Source of the DNA: Streptomyces griseicoloratus
GTDB lineage: Bacteria > Actinomycetota > Actinomycetes > Streptomycetales > Streptomycetaceae
Reading direction: 5' to 3'
NCBI RefSeq assembly: GCF_014534645.1
Contig: NZ_JACVQF010000222.1
Location: 62,001 to 126,000, forward strand
Length of the DNA stretch: 64,000 nucleotides
Positions 53,474-61,236 of this stretch are shown here, piece after piece. Position 1 is the stretch's first letter. Each line of letters starts with the position of its first letter. A program made the translations under genes and the position numbers. The notes beneath the pieces are model-generated. The model did not search any database and was not told the DNA's origin. It was given only the letters and a program-made list of their open reading frames with translations.

Positions 53474-54094
53474 TCAGCGGTGCTTCGGCCGGGGTGAGGT
53501 GTCGGTCACGGGGGCGAGGTAGCGGGTCAGGGCTGCCTTCAGCTCGGCTGTGTATGCGGTCCGTTCGGCGCCCTCGTGGTGGGCCACGAGGGACAGGCCG
53601 GCGCTGAGGACGGCGAACGCCGTGGTGGCGACGCGCACGCGTTGTGCGCCGGGCAGTGCGGGGGCCCACAGGGCGATCATCTCTTCGAGCTGTCCGCGCA
53701 GGGCCATGGGGATGCCGCCCGGCCCGTCGGGGCCGTGGACCAGCACCGTGAACACGGGATTGCGGAGGCTGAACTCGACGATCGGGTCGAGGAGGGCGTC
53801 CAGCATCGCCTCCAGCGGCAGGGACGCGTCGGCGACCGGCCGGCCGCGCACCTCGGCCAGCTGCCGCAGCAGACGCTCCCCCAGCCGGGCCGCGAGCGTC
53901 GCCTTGTCGGGGAAGAACTGGTACAGCGTGCCGGGAGAGACGCCCGCTTCCCGTGCGATGGCGTTCATGCCGGCCGCCGCATAGCCGGACCTGCAGAACA
54001 CGACGGCCGCCGCGTCCAGCAGTTGCGCGGTCCGGCGCTCACCGCGGGCCTGCCTGCGTCTGCCGCCCGCCGCTGCCGGTGTGGTCGCTTCCAT
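53474..54094 (-). CDS. TetR-family transcriptional regulator
   Basis: The 206-residue protein has a TetR helix-turn-helix near residues 20-65 (AQLLDAAAVVFCRSGYAAAG, then VSPGTLYQFFPDKATLAARL). The ligand domain is unremarkable. The ATG at 54094 follows GAAGGA. It lies 29 bases downstream of the DUF5134 gene and may be co-transcribed with it and the sigma factor. Confidence 0.9.
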   Translation of the reverse strand: MEATTPAAAGGRRRQARGERRTAQLLDAAAVVFCRSGYAAAGMNAIAREAGVSPGTLYQFFPDKATLAARLGERLLRQLAEVRGRPVADASLPLEAMLDALLDPIVEFSLRNPVFTVLVHGPDGPGGIPMALRGQLEEMIALWAPALPGAQRVRVATTAFAVLSAGLSLVAHHEGAERTAYTAELKAALTRYLAPVTDTSPRPKHR

Positions 54095-54123
54095 GGTCCT
54101 TCCCCTGGTGGACGGCCCGGTGG

Positions 54124-54690
54124 TCAGAGCGCCGCGAGCATCGTGAGCATGGCCACCGCCATCGCGACCCGGCAGGCGCGGCTCAGGAGCACCCCGGACC
54201 GCGGGACCGCCCCGGGGACGTCCGCGGGGCCCGCGGCCACGAGCGTGGCCCCGGTGTACAGGACGTAGACGGCGAAGTAGGCGAGCAGGGCGCCGGTCAG
54301 CACCGGCACGCCGAGGCCGGCCATGTGGGCCCCGTGCGCCGTGCCGGACCCGTGTCCCCCGGTCGGCATGGCGAACGCCATGTAGACCATCGCCAGCGCG
54401 CCGACCGAGTGGTGCAGACGCTGGTGCAGTGGACGTGGGAACGTCAGCGCGGCCAGGCCGACGGCGCCGAAGACGATCCCGAACACCGCACCGCTCCAGC
54501 CGGGCAGGACGGCCATGAGCGAGGGCGGCGCCATCACCGCCATGCCGAAGCCCATCAGAGCGTCCCCCGTCATCTCGGCGCGCTCCGCCCGGGGCCCCGT
54601 GCGCACGCGGAGCAGGCAGTAGGCGCCGACGGCCGCGCACAGGGCCGCGAGCAGCCAGCCGGGGAACCCGGACAGTGCCCCGTGATGCAT
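54124..54690 (-). CDS. DUF5134 membrane protein
   Basis: This 188-residue protein has about five or six hydrophobic helices, with conserved histidines in PLHQRLHHSVGALAMVYMAF and a His/Gly-rich loop. This matches DUF5134, an actinobacterial membrane family of unknown role. The ATG at 54690 sits 4 bases after the sigma-factor stop, with GGAGG upstream that overlaps that stop, so it is coupled. Being beside an ECF sigma factor, it could act in its signalling, which is unproven. Confidence 0.85.
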   Translation of the reverse strand: MHHGALSGFPGWLLAALCAAVGAYCLLRVRTGPRAERAEMTGDALMGFGMAVMAPPSLMAVLPGWSGAVFGIVFGAVGLAALTFPRPLHQRLHHSVGALAMVYMAFAMPTGGHGSGTAHGAHMAGLGVPVLTGALLAYFAVYVLYTGATLVAAGPADVPGAVPRSGVLLSRACRVAMAVAMLTMLAAL

Positions 54691-54694
54691 GCCG

Positions 54695-55252
54695 TCAGTC
54701 CTCCAGGTCCTCGATGAGGGCGGCCCGCGCCCGCGCCACCCGGGACCGGACGGTCCCCACGGGGCAGCCGCTGACCCGCGCGGCCTCGGCATAGCGCAGG
54801 CCCAGCAGCTGGGTGAGGACGAACGCCTCGCGTCGTTCCTCGGGCAGGGTGTCGAGCAGCTGGCCCAGGGCGATGCCGTCGTCGAAGCCGGGCAGTCCGC
54901 GCGGCTGGGCGCGTTCCGCCATCGACTCCCAGTCGGGAACGGCGTACAGGCGCGGCCGGGTCGCCGCGTACCGGCTGCTGTCGACGACGGCACGCCGTGC
55001 GATGGCCAGCAGCCAGGTCCGCGCGGACGAGCGGCCCTGGAAGCGGCGGAGGGCACCGAGTGCGCGCAGGAAGGTCTCCTGCGTCAGGTCGTCGGCGGCC
55101 TGCGGGTCACGGCTGAGGTGGGCCACGAAGCGCCATACGTCGCGGTGCAGTGAGCGGACGAAGCGCTCGGCGGCGTCCGTGTCGCCGTCGCGGGCGGCGA
55201 GTGCCAGCCGGGTCGCGTGCGTGTCGCGGGTCAGCCGGTCGGTGTTCGTCAC
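54695..55252 (-). CDS. ECF-type RNA polymerase sigma factor
   Basis: The 185-residue protein has region 2 (about 25-95: ERFVRSLHRDVWRFVAHLSR, then DPQAADDLTQETFLRAL) and region 4 (about 125-180: LPEERREAFVLTQLLGLRYA, then EAARVSGCPVGTVRSRVARA). It resembles SigE-like ECF factors. The GTG at 55252 has GAGAGGAA and overlaps the stop of the upstream small gene. No anti-sigma factor is recognised; the coupled DUF5134 gene follows. Confidence 0.92.
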   Translation of the reverse strand: MTNTDRLTRDTHATRLALAARDGDTDAAERFVRSLHRDVWRFVAHLSRDPQAADDLTQETFLRALGALRRFQGRSSARTWLLAIARRAVVDSSRYAATRPRLYAVPDWESMAERAQPRGLPGFDDGIALGQLLDTLPEERREAFVLTQLLGLRYAEAARVSGCPVGTVRSRVARARAALIEDLED

Positions 55253-55575
55253 GGCGTTCCTCTCGGTCGGTGCTCGTGGCCGGGCGGAAACCGCTTCCGC
55301 TTGCTGCCGCGGTCCTCGGGTGCCGGGCCTGCGGTGGCCCGGTCGCCGCCGGAGGCGTACAGACGGCGTTCGAGGGCGCGCTCCTGCGCGCTCAGCGGGA
55401 TCCCCGCGCCCGGGCGCTCCGGGTGGCCCGGCGGCGGGTCGCCGGGCCGCAGGACGAACTCGGTGTACTCCGGATGGCCCGGGGCGACCCAGAAGCCGCC
55501 GTACGCGGTCAGCGCCCGCCACAGTCCGTCCAGCAGGACGATCGCCCGGTAGCGCCAGAGCAGCACGCCCCTCAT
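55249..55575 (-). CDS. Small DUF6059-like protein
   Basis: The 108-residue protein has a hydrophobic N-terminal half (MRGVLLWRYRAIVLLDGLWR) and a Pro-rich part with PPGHPERPGAGIPLSAQERA then LERRLYA, recalling the DUF6059 family of Streptomyces. It ends in a basic tail. It is coupled to the sigma factor gene (GTGA). The ATG at 55575 lacks a good ribosome site. Confidence 0.65.
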   Translation of the reverse strand: MRGVLLWRYRAIVLLDGLWRALTAYGGFWVAPGHPEYTEFVLRPGDPPPGHPERPGAGIPLSAQERALERRLYASGGDRATAGPAPEDRGSKRKRFPPGHEHRPRGTP

Positions 55576-55609
55576 CCGCCCGGGGCGCGCCGCTGCTGTC
55601 GGCGGCCGG

Positions 55610-57553
55610 TCACCTCCGCTCCCCCAGCACGCCTCCCGTGGCGCGTGCGGCGATGCCGGACCGGTTCAGGTACGGGGTGACGCCGCCCAGGTGGAAGGGC
55701 CACTCGCCGCTCGCCAGGAGCATCAGGTCGGCGTCGGCGGGTCCGGTCAGCACGCCGTCGGCGACGAGCGCGCCGATGTCGCGGGCGAGGGCTGCCAGGG
55801 CGTGGTCGAGCGCGTCCGGGGCGGTGGTGGTGGAAGGCGTCGCCGGGCGGACCGGGCTGCCGGTCCGGCGCAGCCGCCGGAGCACCGTGCTCGGCGGCGT
55901 CGGCAGGGCGAGCGGTGCGCAGACCGTGTCGAGGTCGTCCTCGCGGGCGCGGTCGAGCAGCGCGCCCAGGAAGGTGCTCCGGAGCCGGTCGGCCACGGAC
56001 CCGGGGTGATCACCGACCGGCAGGCAGGGCGGACCGAGCCGGGCGGCGAGGGCGCCCGCGGTGGCGTACGCGGCGTCGGTGGCCCCGGCGCGGGTCAGCT
56101 CCACCGCGCCCGGCGCGGACGCCGCGGCGGGCAGCCGCAGGCCGGCCACCCGGCCGGGGTCCTTGAGCCCGGCTGCCACGTCGGCGACCGTGCGGCCGTC
56201 GGCGACGAGGAGCACGCAGTCGTCCGGGACGACGCCCTCGGCCTGCCGCAGCACGGTGTCGTCCGCACCGGACCGTCCGCCGGGCAGCGCGGCGACGAGG
56301 GCGCCGGCGTCCGCGACGACGTCCGCGGTGGTGCCGCCGGTGACGCGCTCGGCGCACCACCGGGCGTCCGCCGCGGTGAGGCGGCCGGAGGCGGCGGCCT
56401 CGTCGAGGAGGCGGCGCAGTCCGGCGGTCGCGGCGTCGCGGGCGGCCGGGTCGGGGACGCAGACGGCGACCGGTACGCGCAGCTTCTCCAGCAGCAGGGC
56501 GGCCAGTCGCAGGCCGTCCTCGCCGTCGCCGACGACGCCGATGCTCCGCACCGGCCGGGCCAGGCGGAGGTCGGGGCGTGCGGGATGCGTCTCGGCGTGC
56601 TTCTGGGTGAGCTGGAAGGCGTAGAGGCTGGAGTGGAACTCGGGGGTGACGAACAGGTCGGCGGCGGCCTGTTCGGCGGCGGTGAAAACCTCCTCGCGTG
56701 CGGCGGTCCTGCCGAGTTCGAGCAGTTCCAGGGCGCGGCGGGGCGCCGGGAGGACGCCGTGGGTGCGGGTCTCGACCAGGTCGGCGCCGCGGGCCAGCGC
56801 GTCGTCCCACTGGCCGGCGAAGTCCTCCGGCGCGGGCCGGGTGACGGTGTGCCGCCCGCGCAGGACGCCGGCGGCCCAGGCCAGCGAGCGGTCCAGGAAC
56901 CGGGAGGGCTCCAGCAGGACGTCGGCCAGGCCGAGGGCGTGGGCCTCGGTGGCGGTGAGCATGCGGCGGGCGGACAGCGGGTGCTCCAGCATCAGCGTGA
57001 CGGCCTTGTCGGGGCCGAGCAGCCGGGGCGCCAGCCAGGCACCGCCCCAGGCCGGGACGAGGCCGAGCGAGCACTCGGGGAGGGCGACGACGGGGGCGCC
57101 GCGCGAGAGCGTGCGGTAGCTGCAGTGCAGCGCGAGTTCCAGGCCGCCGCCGATGGTGACGCCGTTGAGGAACGCGAAGCTCGGCACGGGCAGTTCGCCC
57201 AGGCGGCGGAAGACCTGGTGGCCGCGGCGCAGGGTGCGCGCCGCCTCCTCGCGGTCGGTGACGCCGGCCGCGAGCGCGAGATCCGCGCCGGTGCTGAACA
57301 TGAACGCGGTGCCGGTGACCGCGACCGCCGTGATCTCCCCGGCCCTGGCCCGGGCCGCCGCCTCGTCGAGCACGGTGTCCAGCCGGTCGAGGCCCTCGGG
57401 GCCGAAGGTGGTGGGCCGCATGGCGGGGCCGAGCGGCGGCAGTCCGTTGTCGAGGGTGATCAGTGACAGGGTGCCCGCGCCGTCCGGCAGCCGGACGTCG
57501 CGCGGCCGGGGGGTGGTGACGGTCTCGCGGACCGCGGGTCGCTGGGTGGTCAC
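55610..57553 (-). CDS. Enoyl-CoA hydratase fused to a degenerate hydroxyacyl-CoA dehydrogenase
   Basis: This 647-residue protein has a crotonase domain (about 25-250) with the oxyanion segment NGVTIGGGLELAL and Glu in LPECSLGLVP, so the hydratase/isomerase site looks intact. From about 335 the second half resembles 3-hydroxyacyl-CoA dehydrogenase: a nucleotide motif VVGDGEDGLRLAALL, but the catalytic HFFNP is replaced by LRLPAAAS and NTSS by ADGR. The dehydrogenase half is therefore probably inactive. It closes the cluster operon (GTGA overlap with the hydrolase gene) and starts with GTG at 57553 behind AGGAG. Confidence 0.88.
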   Translation of the reverse strand: MTTQRPAVRETVTTPRPRDVRLPDGAGTLSLITLDNGLPPLGPAMRPTTFGPEGLDRLDTVLDEAAARARAGEITAVAVTGTAFMFSTGADLALAAGVTDREEAARTLRRGHQVFRRLGELPVPSFAFLNGVTIGGGLELALHCSYRTLSRGAPVVALPECSLGLVPAWGGAWLAPRLLGPDKAVTLMLEHPLSARRMLTATEAHALGLADVLLEPSRFLDRSLAWAAGVLRGRHTVTRPAPEDFAGQWDDALARGADLVETRTHGVLPAPRRALELLELGRTAAREEVFTAAEQAAADLFVTPEFHSSLYAFQLTQKHAETHPARPDLRLARPVRSIGVVGDGEDGLRLAALLLEKLRVPVAVCVPDPAARDAATAGLRRLLDEAAASGRLTAADARWCAERVTGGTTADVVADAGALVAALPGGRSGADDTVLRQAEGVVPDDCVLLVADGRTVADVAAGLKDPGRVAGLRLPAAASAPGAVELTRAGATDAAYATAGALAARLGPPCLPVGDHPGSVADRLRSTFLGALLDRAREDDLDTVCAPLALPTPPSTVLRRLRRTGSPVRPATPSTTTAPDALDHALAALARDIGALVADGVLTGPADADLMLLASGEWPFHLGGVTPYLNRSGIAARATGGVLGERR

Positions 57554-58431
57554 GGGGTCTCCTGCGCGGCGGGGGTCCGGGGGGACACGGTCGGGTCGGA
57601 CAGGAACGCGCGGATGGCGTCCAGGAGTTCGGCGGGGCGTTCGAGCGGTGGGGTGTGCCCCGTGGCGGGCAGCACCACGAGCCTGGCGCCGGGCATGCGC
57701 GCGGTGTAGGCGCGTACGACGGGCAGCCGGATGGGGACGTCGTCGGCGCCGTGGACCACGAGCACGGGGACGTCGATCTCGGGCAGCCGGCCGGTGATGT
57801 CGCCGCGCCGGTAGACGGAGTGGCAGGCGTGTTCGATGCGGTCGCCGGTGAGCGTGGTGAAGTGCTCGGTCCACCGCCGCGCGGTCTCGCTGGTGAGGAA
57901 GTCGCGGCGGAAGTTGAGCCGGGCGACCATGGCCGCGAGGTCGGGGCTCATGCCGTCCGCGAGCACGGCCTCGACCATCGCCTCGAAGGGCCGCCTGGTG
58001 TTCTCCGGTTCCTCGTCGGGGCGGGTGTCCACCAGGACCAGGGCGGAGACGAGCGCCGGGTGCCGCAGGGCCATGCGCCAGCACTTCATGCCGCCCATGG
58101 AGTGGCCCACCCACACGGCGGGCCGCTCCCCCATCTCTCCTCGGTAGGCGTCCGCGAGCCGGTCGACCTCCTCCTCCAGGGTGTACGGGGACGTGCGCGG
58201 CGGCGCCAGGCCGTGCCCGGGCGCGTCGACGGCGACGGTCGTCCGGGTCGCGGCCAGCCCGGCCGTGACGGGCTCCCAGACCCGGCTGTCGGTGAGCAGC
58301 CCGTGCAGCAGGACGACCGGGTCGCCGGTCCCGCGCCGGTGCCAGCCGAAGACCCATCCGCCGGCCTCGACCGTGGTGCCGGCGGCGCCCGCGGACGCGG
58401 GCGCCGTGGTGTCAGCCGCACCCCCCGCCAT
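57550..58431 (-). CDS. Alpha/beta-hydrolase
   Basis: The 293-residue enzyme has the nucleophile motif VGHSMGGMKCW, oxyanion region VVLLHGLLTDSRV, and a late His in ATGHTPPLERP, with an acid in VVHGADDVPIR. It resembles lactonases/esterases and could release or cyclise an acyl chain in the cluster. Both ends overlap: its ATG at 58431 is 19 bases before the end of the DsbA-like gene, and its stop shares GTGA with the hydratase gene. Confidence 0.88.
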   Translation of the reverse strand: MAGGAADTTAPASAGAAGTTVEAGGWVFGWHRRGTGDPVVLLHGLLTDSRVWEPVTAGLAATRTTVAVDAPGHGLAPPRTSPYTLEEEVDRLADAYRGEMGERPAVWVGHSMGGMKCWRMALRHPALVSALVLVDTRPDEEPENTRRPFEAMVEAVLADGMSPDLAAMVARLNFRRDFLTSETARRWTEHFTTLTGDRIEHACHSVYRRGDITGRLPEIDVPVLVVHGADDVPIRLPVVRAYTARMPGARLVVLPATGHTPPLERPAELLDAIRAFLSDPTVSPRTPAAQETP

Positions 58432-59116
58432 GGCCGAGATCACCTCCTCGGGTTTCCGGGTCGGGTTCGGGAAGCCGCTGCGCACGGGGCTCCGGGTCGC
58501 CGTCCGTGCGGCCGTCGAGGGCGCCGAGGAAGGCGTCGAGGCGGTCCAGTCCCCAGTACTTGTCGTGGCCGTGGATGAAGTACGGCACCCCGAACACACC
58601 GTCGTGGACGGCTCGGCGCAGGGCCCGTGCGCCCTCCTCGCGCAGTGCGGGGTCGTCGGCGGCGCCGGCGAGTTCACCGGGGTCGAGGCCCATCTCCTTG
58701 CCGATGGCGGCCATGGTGGCGGGGTCGCAGATGTCCCGGCCCTCCAGCCAGCGGGCGGTGTAGACGCGGTCGGCGAAGTCGGCGCCGCGGCCGTGGCGTT
58801 GGGCTGCGAGGTAGGCCAGGTGCGGGACCTCCCACACGGGTTTCCGGTCCACCGGCCAGGTGACCTCCAGGCCGCGGGCGGTGGCGAGCCTGCGCACGTC
58901 GGCGAGGATGTAGAAGTGCTTGGGGCGTGACATGGCCGTGTAGACGAAGGTGTCTCCGGTCCCGGCGAGGAGCCGTTCGCTCCACGCGTCGGGCTCCCAG
59001 TAGGGCACCCACTCCAGGGCGGCCGCGACGTCGGGACGGCGTGTGGTCAGTTCGCGGTGGGTCAGCCAGGAGTAGGGGCTGCGCAGGGAGAAGTAGAAGG
59101 TCTTCCTCGTGGTCAT
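58412..59116 (-). CDS. DsbA-fold isomerase (HCCA isomerase/GST-kappa type)
   Basis: This 234-residue protein has a thioredoxin-like fold of the 2-hydroxychromene-2-carboxylate isomerase family. The N-terminal FYFSLRSPYSWL has serine in place of CxxC, and the end holds GVPYFIHGHDKYWGLDRLD. Members isomerise double bonds with glutathione or other cofactors. Within this polyketide-like cluster a polyene cis/trans isomerase role is possible (inference). The ATG at 59116 follows GGAAGG. Confidence 0.87.
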   Translation of the reverse strand: MTTRKTFYFSLRSPYSWLTHRELTTRRPDVAAALEWVPYWEPDAWSERLLAGTGDTFVYTAMSRPKHFYILADVRRLATARGLEVTWPVDRKPVWEVPHLAYLAAQRHGRGADFADRVYTARWLEGRDICDPATMAAIGKEMGLDPGELAGAADDPALREEGARALRRAVHDGVFGVPYFIHGHDKYWGLDRLDAFLGALDGRTDGDPEPRAQRLPEPDPETRGGDLGHGGGCG

Positions 59117-59205
59117 CGCCCTCGCCTTCCGGGGCTGTGTGCGGTCGGGTTCGGTGCCGGGGCCGCCTCGCGGCGCCGGGCTAGGGGCGGCTCGCGCCGC
59201 CCAAC

Positions 59206-59952
59206 TCACAGGGAGATGCCGCCGTCGACGGCGAAGACCTGCCCGGTGATGTACGCGGCCCGCTCCGACACCAGGAAGGCCACCAGGTCGGCCACTTCCT
59301 CGGGGCCGCCGAACCGGCCGAGCGCGATGCGGGCGCGCATGCGTTCGGCAGCGCTCTCGGGCAACTGGGCGGTCATGTCGGTGGAGATGAAGCCGGGGGC
59401 GACCACGTTGGCGCGGACGCCGTGGCGGCCGAGTTCCTTGGCGAGGGACTTGGTGAAGCCGATGATCCCGGCCTTGGTGGCCGCGTAGTTGGCCTGCCCC
59501 TCGTTGCCGTACAGGCCGCTGACGGACGACAGGGTGACGATGCTGCCGGCCCGGCGCTTCAACAGCGGGAAGGCGACGGCGCGGCAGAGGTTGTAGGTGC
59601 CGTTGAGGTTGGTGTCGACGACCTCGCGCCAGTCGTCGTCGCCCATCATCAGCAGGGGCTTGTCCCGGATGACGCCGGCGCAGCCGACGACGGTGGTGAT
59701 CGGGCCGAGGTCCTGCTCGGTGGCGGCGACGAAGGCGCGGACGGCCCCGGCGTCGGTGACGTCCGCCTGGACGGGCAGGATCCGGGCACCGGTCTTTCCG
59801 GCCGCCTCCGCGGTCTCCTCGGCGGCGTCGCTCCGGCCGCGGTAGCAGAACGCCACGTCGTGGCCGGTCTCGGCGAGCCGTTCCACGACGGCGCGGCCGA
59901 TGCCCCGTGATCCGCCGCTGACCAGGGCGACGGGACGGTCGGGTGCGGGCAT
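59206..59952 (-). CDS. 3-oxoacyl-ACP reductase (FabG-type)
   Basis: The 248-residue protein is a standard FabG-type ketoreductase: SGGSRGIGRAVVERL for NADPH, an NNAG-like VVGCAGVIRD, catalytic Ser in VTLSSVSG, and YAATKAGIIGF with Tyr and Lys. Its conserved end AAYITGQVFAVDGGISL is typical. It would reduce the beta-keto group of ACP-bound chains in the cluster. The ATG at 59952 follows GAGGAG. Confidence 0.93.
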   Translation of the reverse strand: MPAPDRPVALVSGGSRGIGRAVVERLAETGHDVAFCYRGRSDAAEETAEAAGKTGARILPVQADVTDAGAVRAFVAATEQDLGPITTVVGCAGVIRDKPLLMMGDDDWREVVDTNLNGTYNLCRAVAFPLLKRRAGSIVTLSSVSGLYGNEGQANYAATKAGIIGFTKSLAKELGRHGVRANVVAPGFISTDMTAQLPESAAERMRARIALGRFGGPEEVADLVAFLVSERAAYITGQVFAVDGGISL

Positions 59953-59991
59953 GGCGGGATCTCCTCGGAGGGCTGCGGGGTGGACGGGGTC

Positions 59992-60501
59992 TCAGTGGCC
60001 GGCGTGGTCCGGTGCGAGCGGGGGTGCCACGGAGGCGAGCGGGCGCAGTGCGACGATGAAGTGGCCCACCTCGGCGACGAGGTCGCCGTCGCACCGGGTC
60101 TCGCCCGCCAGGATCGTGGTGTCCCCGACCGCCCGGACCACCCGCACCCGGTGCTCCAGCAGGTCGCCGGGGACCACGGGGCGGTGGAAGGCGATCCGGT
60201 CGATGGCGCCGGCGAGTTCGACCTTTCCGGTGGTCACGTCGGGGTTGGGTGTGTTCCAGACGGCGAGCAGCACGGCCGCCTGGGCCCAGGACTCCACGAG
60301 CAGCGGGCGCGGGTAGTGGAAGCGGGCGGGGCCGCCGTGGGCGGGGGCCCTGCGGTAGCAGGGTTCGCCCACGGTGACCGCCTTGAGCGCGGTCAGGGTG
60401 CGTCCCGGGTCGACCTCGGTGACGCGGTCGACCAGCAGGACGGGGTAGCGGTGCGGGATGATCCGGGTGATGGCGTCGACGTCGGCCGCCCAGTCGCTCA
60501 T
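59992..60501 (-). CDS. FabZ-like hot-dog dehydratase A
   Basis: This 169-residue protein has the FabZ motif IIPHRYPVLLVDRV with the catalytic His and a helix with LLVESWAQAAVLLA, giving the acidic partner. It would dehydrate 3-hydroxyacyl-ACP. The adjacent gene is a second hot-dog protein; the two might form a heterodimer. The ATG at 60501 overlaps the stop of that gene (ATGA). Confidence 0.9.
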   Translation of the reverse strand: MSDWAADVDAITRIIPHRYPVLLVDRVTEVDPGRTLTALKAVTVGEPCYRRAPAHGGPARFHYPRPLLVESWAQAAVLLAVWNTPNPDVTTGKVELAGAIDRIAFHRPVVPGDLLEHRVRVVRAVGDTTILAGETRCDGDLVAEVGHFIVALRPLASVAPPLAPDHAGH

Positions 60502-60899
60502 CCCGGCTCCCCCGTCCCGGTCGTGCGGTGCACGAGCCGCAGTTCGGCGACGCGTCCCCGGCCGGAGCCGACCACGACGTCGCTGCGCAGGCCCGCGGCG
60601 TCGTCGCCGCGGTAGTCGACGCGCAGGGTCAGCTCGTCGCCGGGGAACACCGGGTCCCGGAAGCGGCAGCGCTCCACGGCGACCAGTTCCACGTCGCGGC
60701 CCAGGCGCCGCTGGTCGAAGAGGATGCTGCGGTCCGCGTACTCGATGAGGCAGACGCCGGGCAGCACGGGGAAGCCCGGATAGTGCCCGGGGAACACCTC
60801 GTGCCCGGGATCGACGGTGGCGGAAGCGGTCACCGTGTCCCCGTCGCGGGTGACCGACCTCGGGTCCAGGCCGAGCAGGGAGACGGACGGCCCGTTCAC
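60498..60899 (-). CDS. FabZ/FabA-like hot-dog dehydratase B
   Basis: The 133-residue hot-dog-fold protein has EVFPGHYPGFPVLPGVCLIE, with the catalytic-type His and Glu of FabA/FabZ. It differs from its neighbour in length and start. Two successive dehydratases are a feature of highly reducing type II systems and aryl-polyene clusters. It starts with GTG at 60899 overlapping the ACP gene stop and ends in the next start. Confidence 0.87.
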   Translation of the reverse strand: MNGPSVSLLGLDPRSVTRDGDTVTASATVDPGHEVFPGHYPGFPVLPGVCLIEYADRSILFDQRRLGRDVELVAVERCRFRDPVFPGDELTLRVDYRGDDAAGLRSDVVVGSGRGRVAELRLVHRTTGTGEPG

Positions 60900-61183
60900 G
60901 AGGCCGCCCGCAGCTTGGCGTCGAGCAGTGCGTAGGTGTCGTCGAGGGTGGCGAGCTGGGTCAGCTCCTCCTCGGCCAGCTTGACGGGGAACTCCGCTTC
61001 GAGCCGTACGGTGATCTCCAGGGCCATCAGCGAGTCCACGCCGAGGTCGTCGACGAAGTGCGCCTGGTCGGAGATCTGGGCGACGTCCACGTCCAGGATC
61101 TCGGCGAGCAGGCCGCGCAGCCGCTCCCTGTCCAGGGCGGCGTGGCTCGCGCGGTCCGGGGCGGTGCGGGTCTCTTCGGCCAT
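60896..61183 (-). CDS. Acyl carrier protein
   Basis: This 95-residue protein has four-helix ACP features with the phosphopantetheine serine in LGVDSLMALE near residue 53. It carries growing chains for the cluster enzymes. The ATG at 61183 follows AAAGGAA. A 53-base gap separates it from the upstream pseudo-ketosynthase gene, while its stop overlaps the dehydratase start. Confidence 0.93.
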   Translation of the reverse strand: MAEETRTAPDRASHAALDRERLRGLLAEILDVDVAQISDQAHFVDDLGVDSLMALEITVRLEAEFPVKLAEEELTQLATLDDTYALLDAKLRAAS

Positions 61184-61236
61184 GACGTTCCTTTCGGTGC
61201 CGGTTTCGGGTGGCGTGGGGGCGGGCGGCTGCCGGG

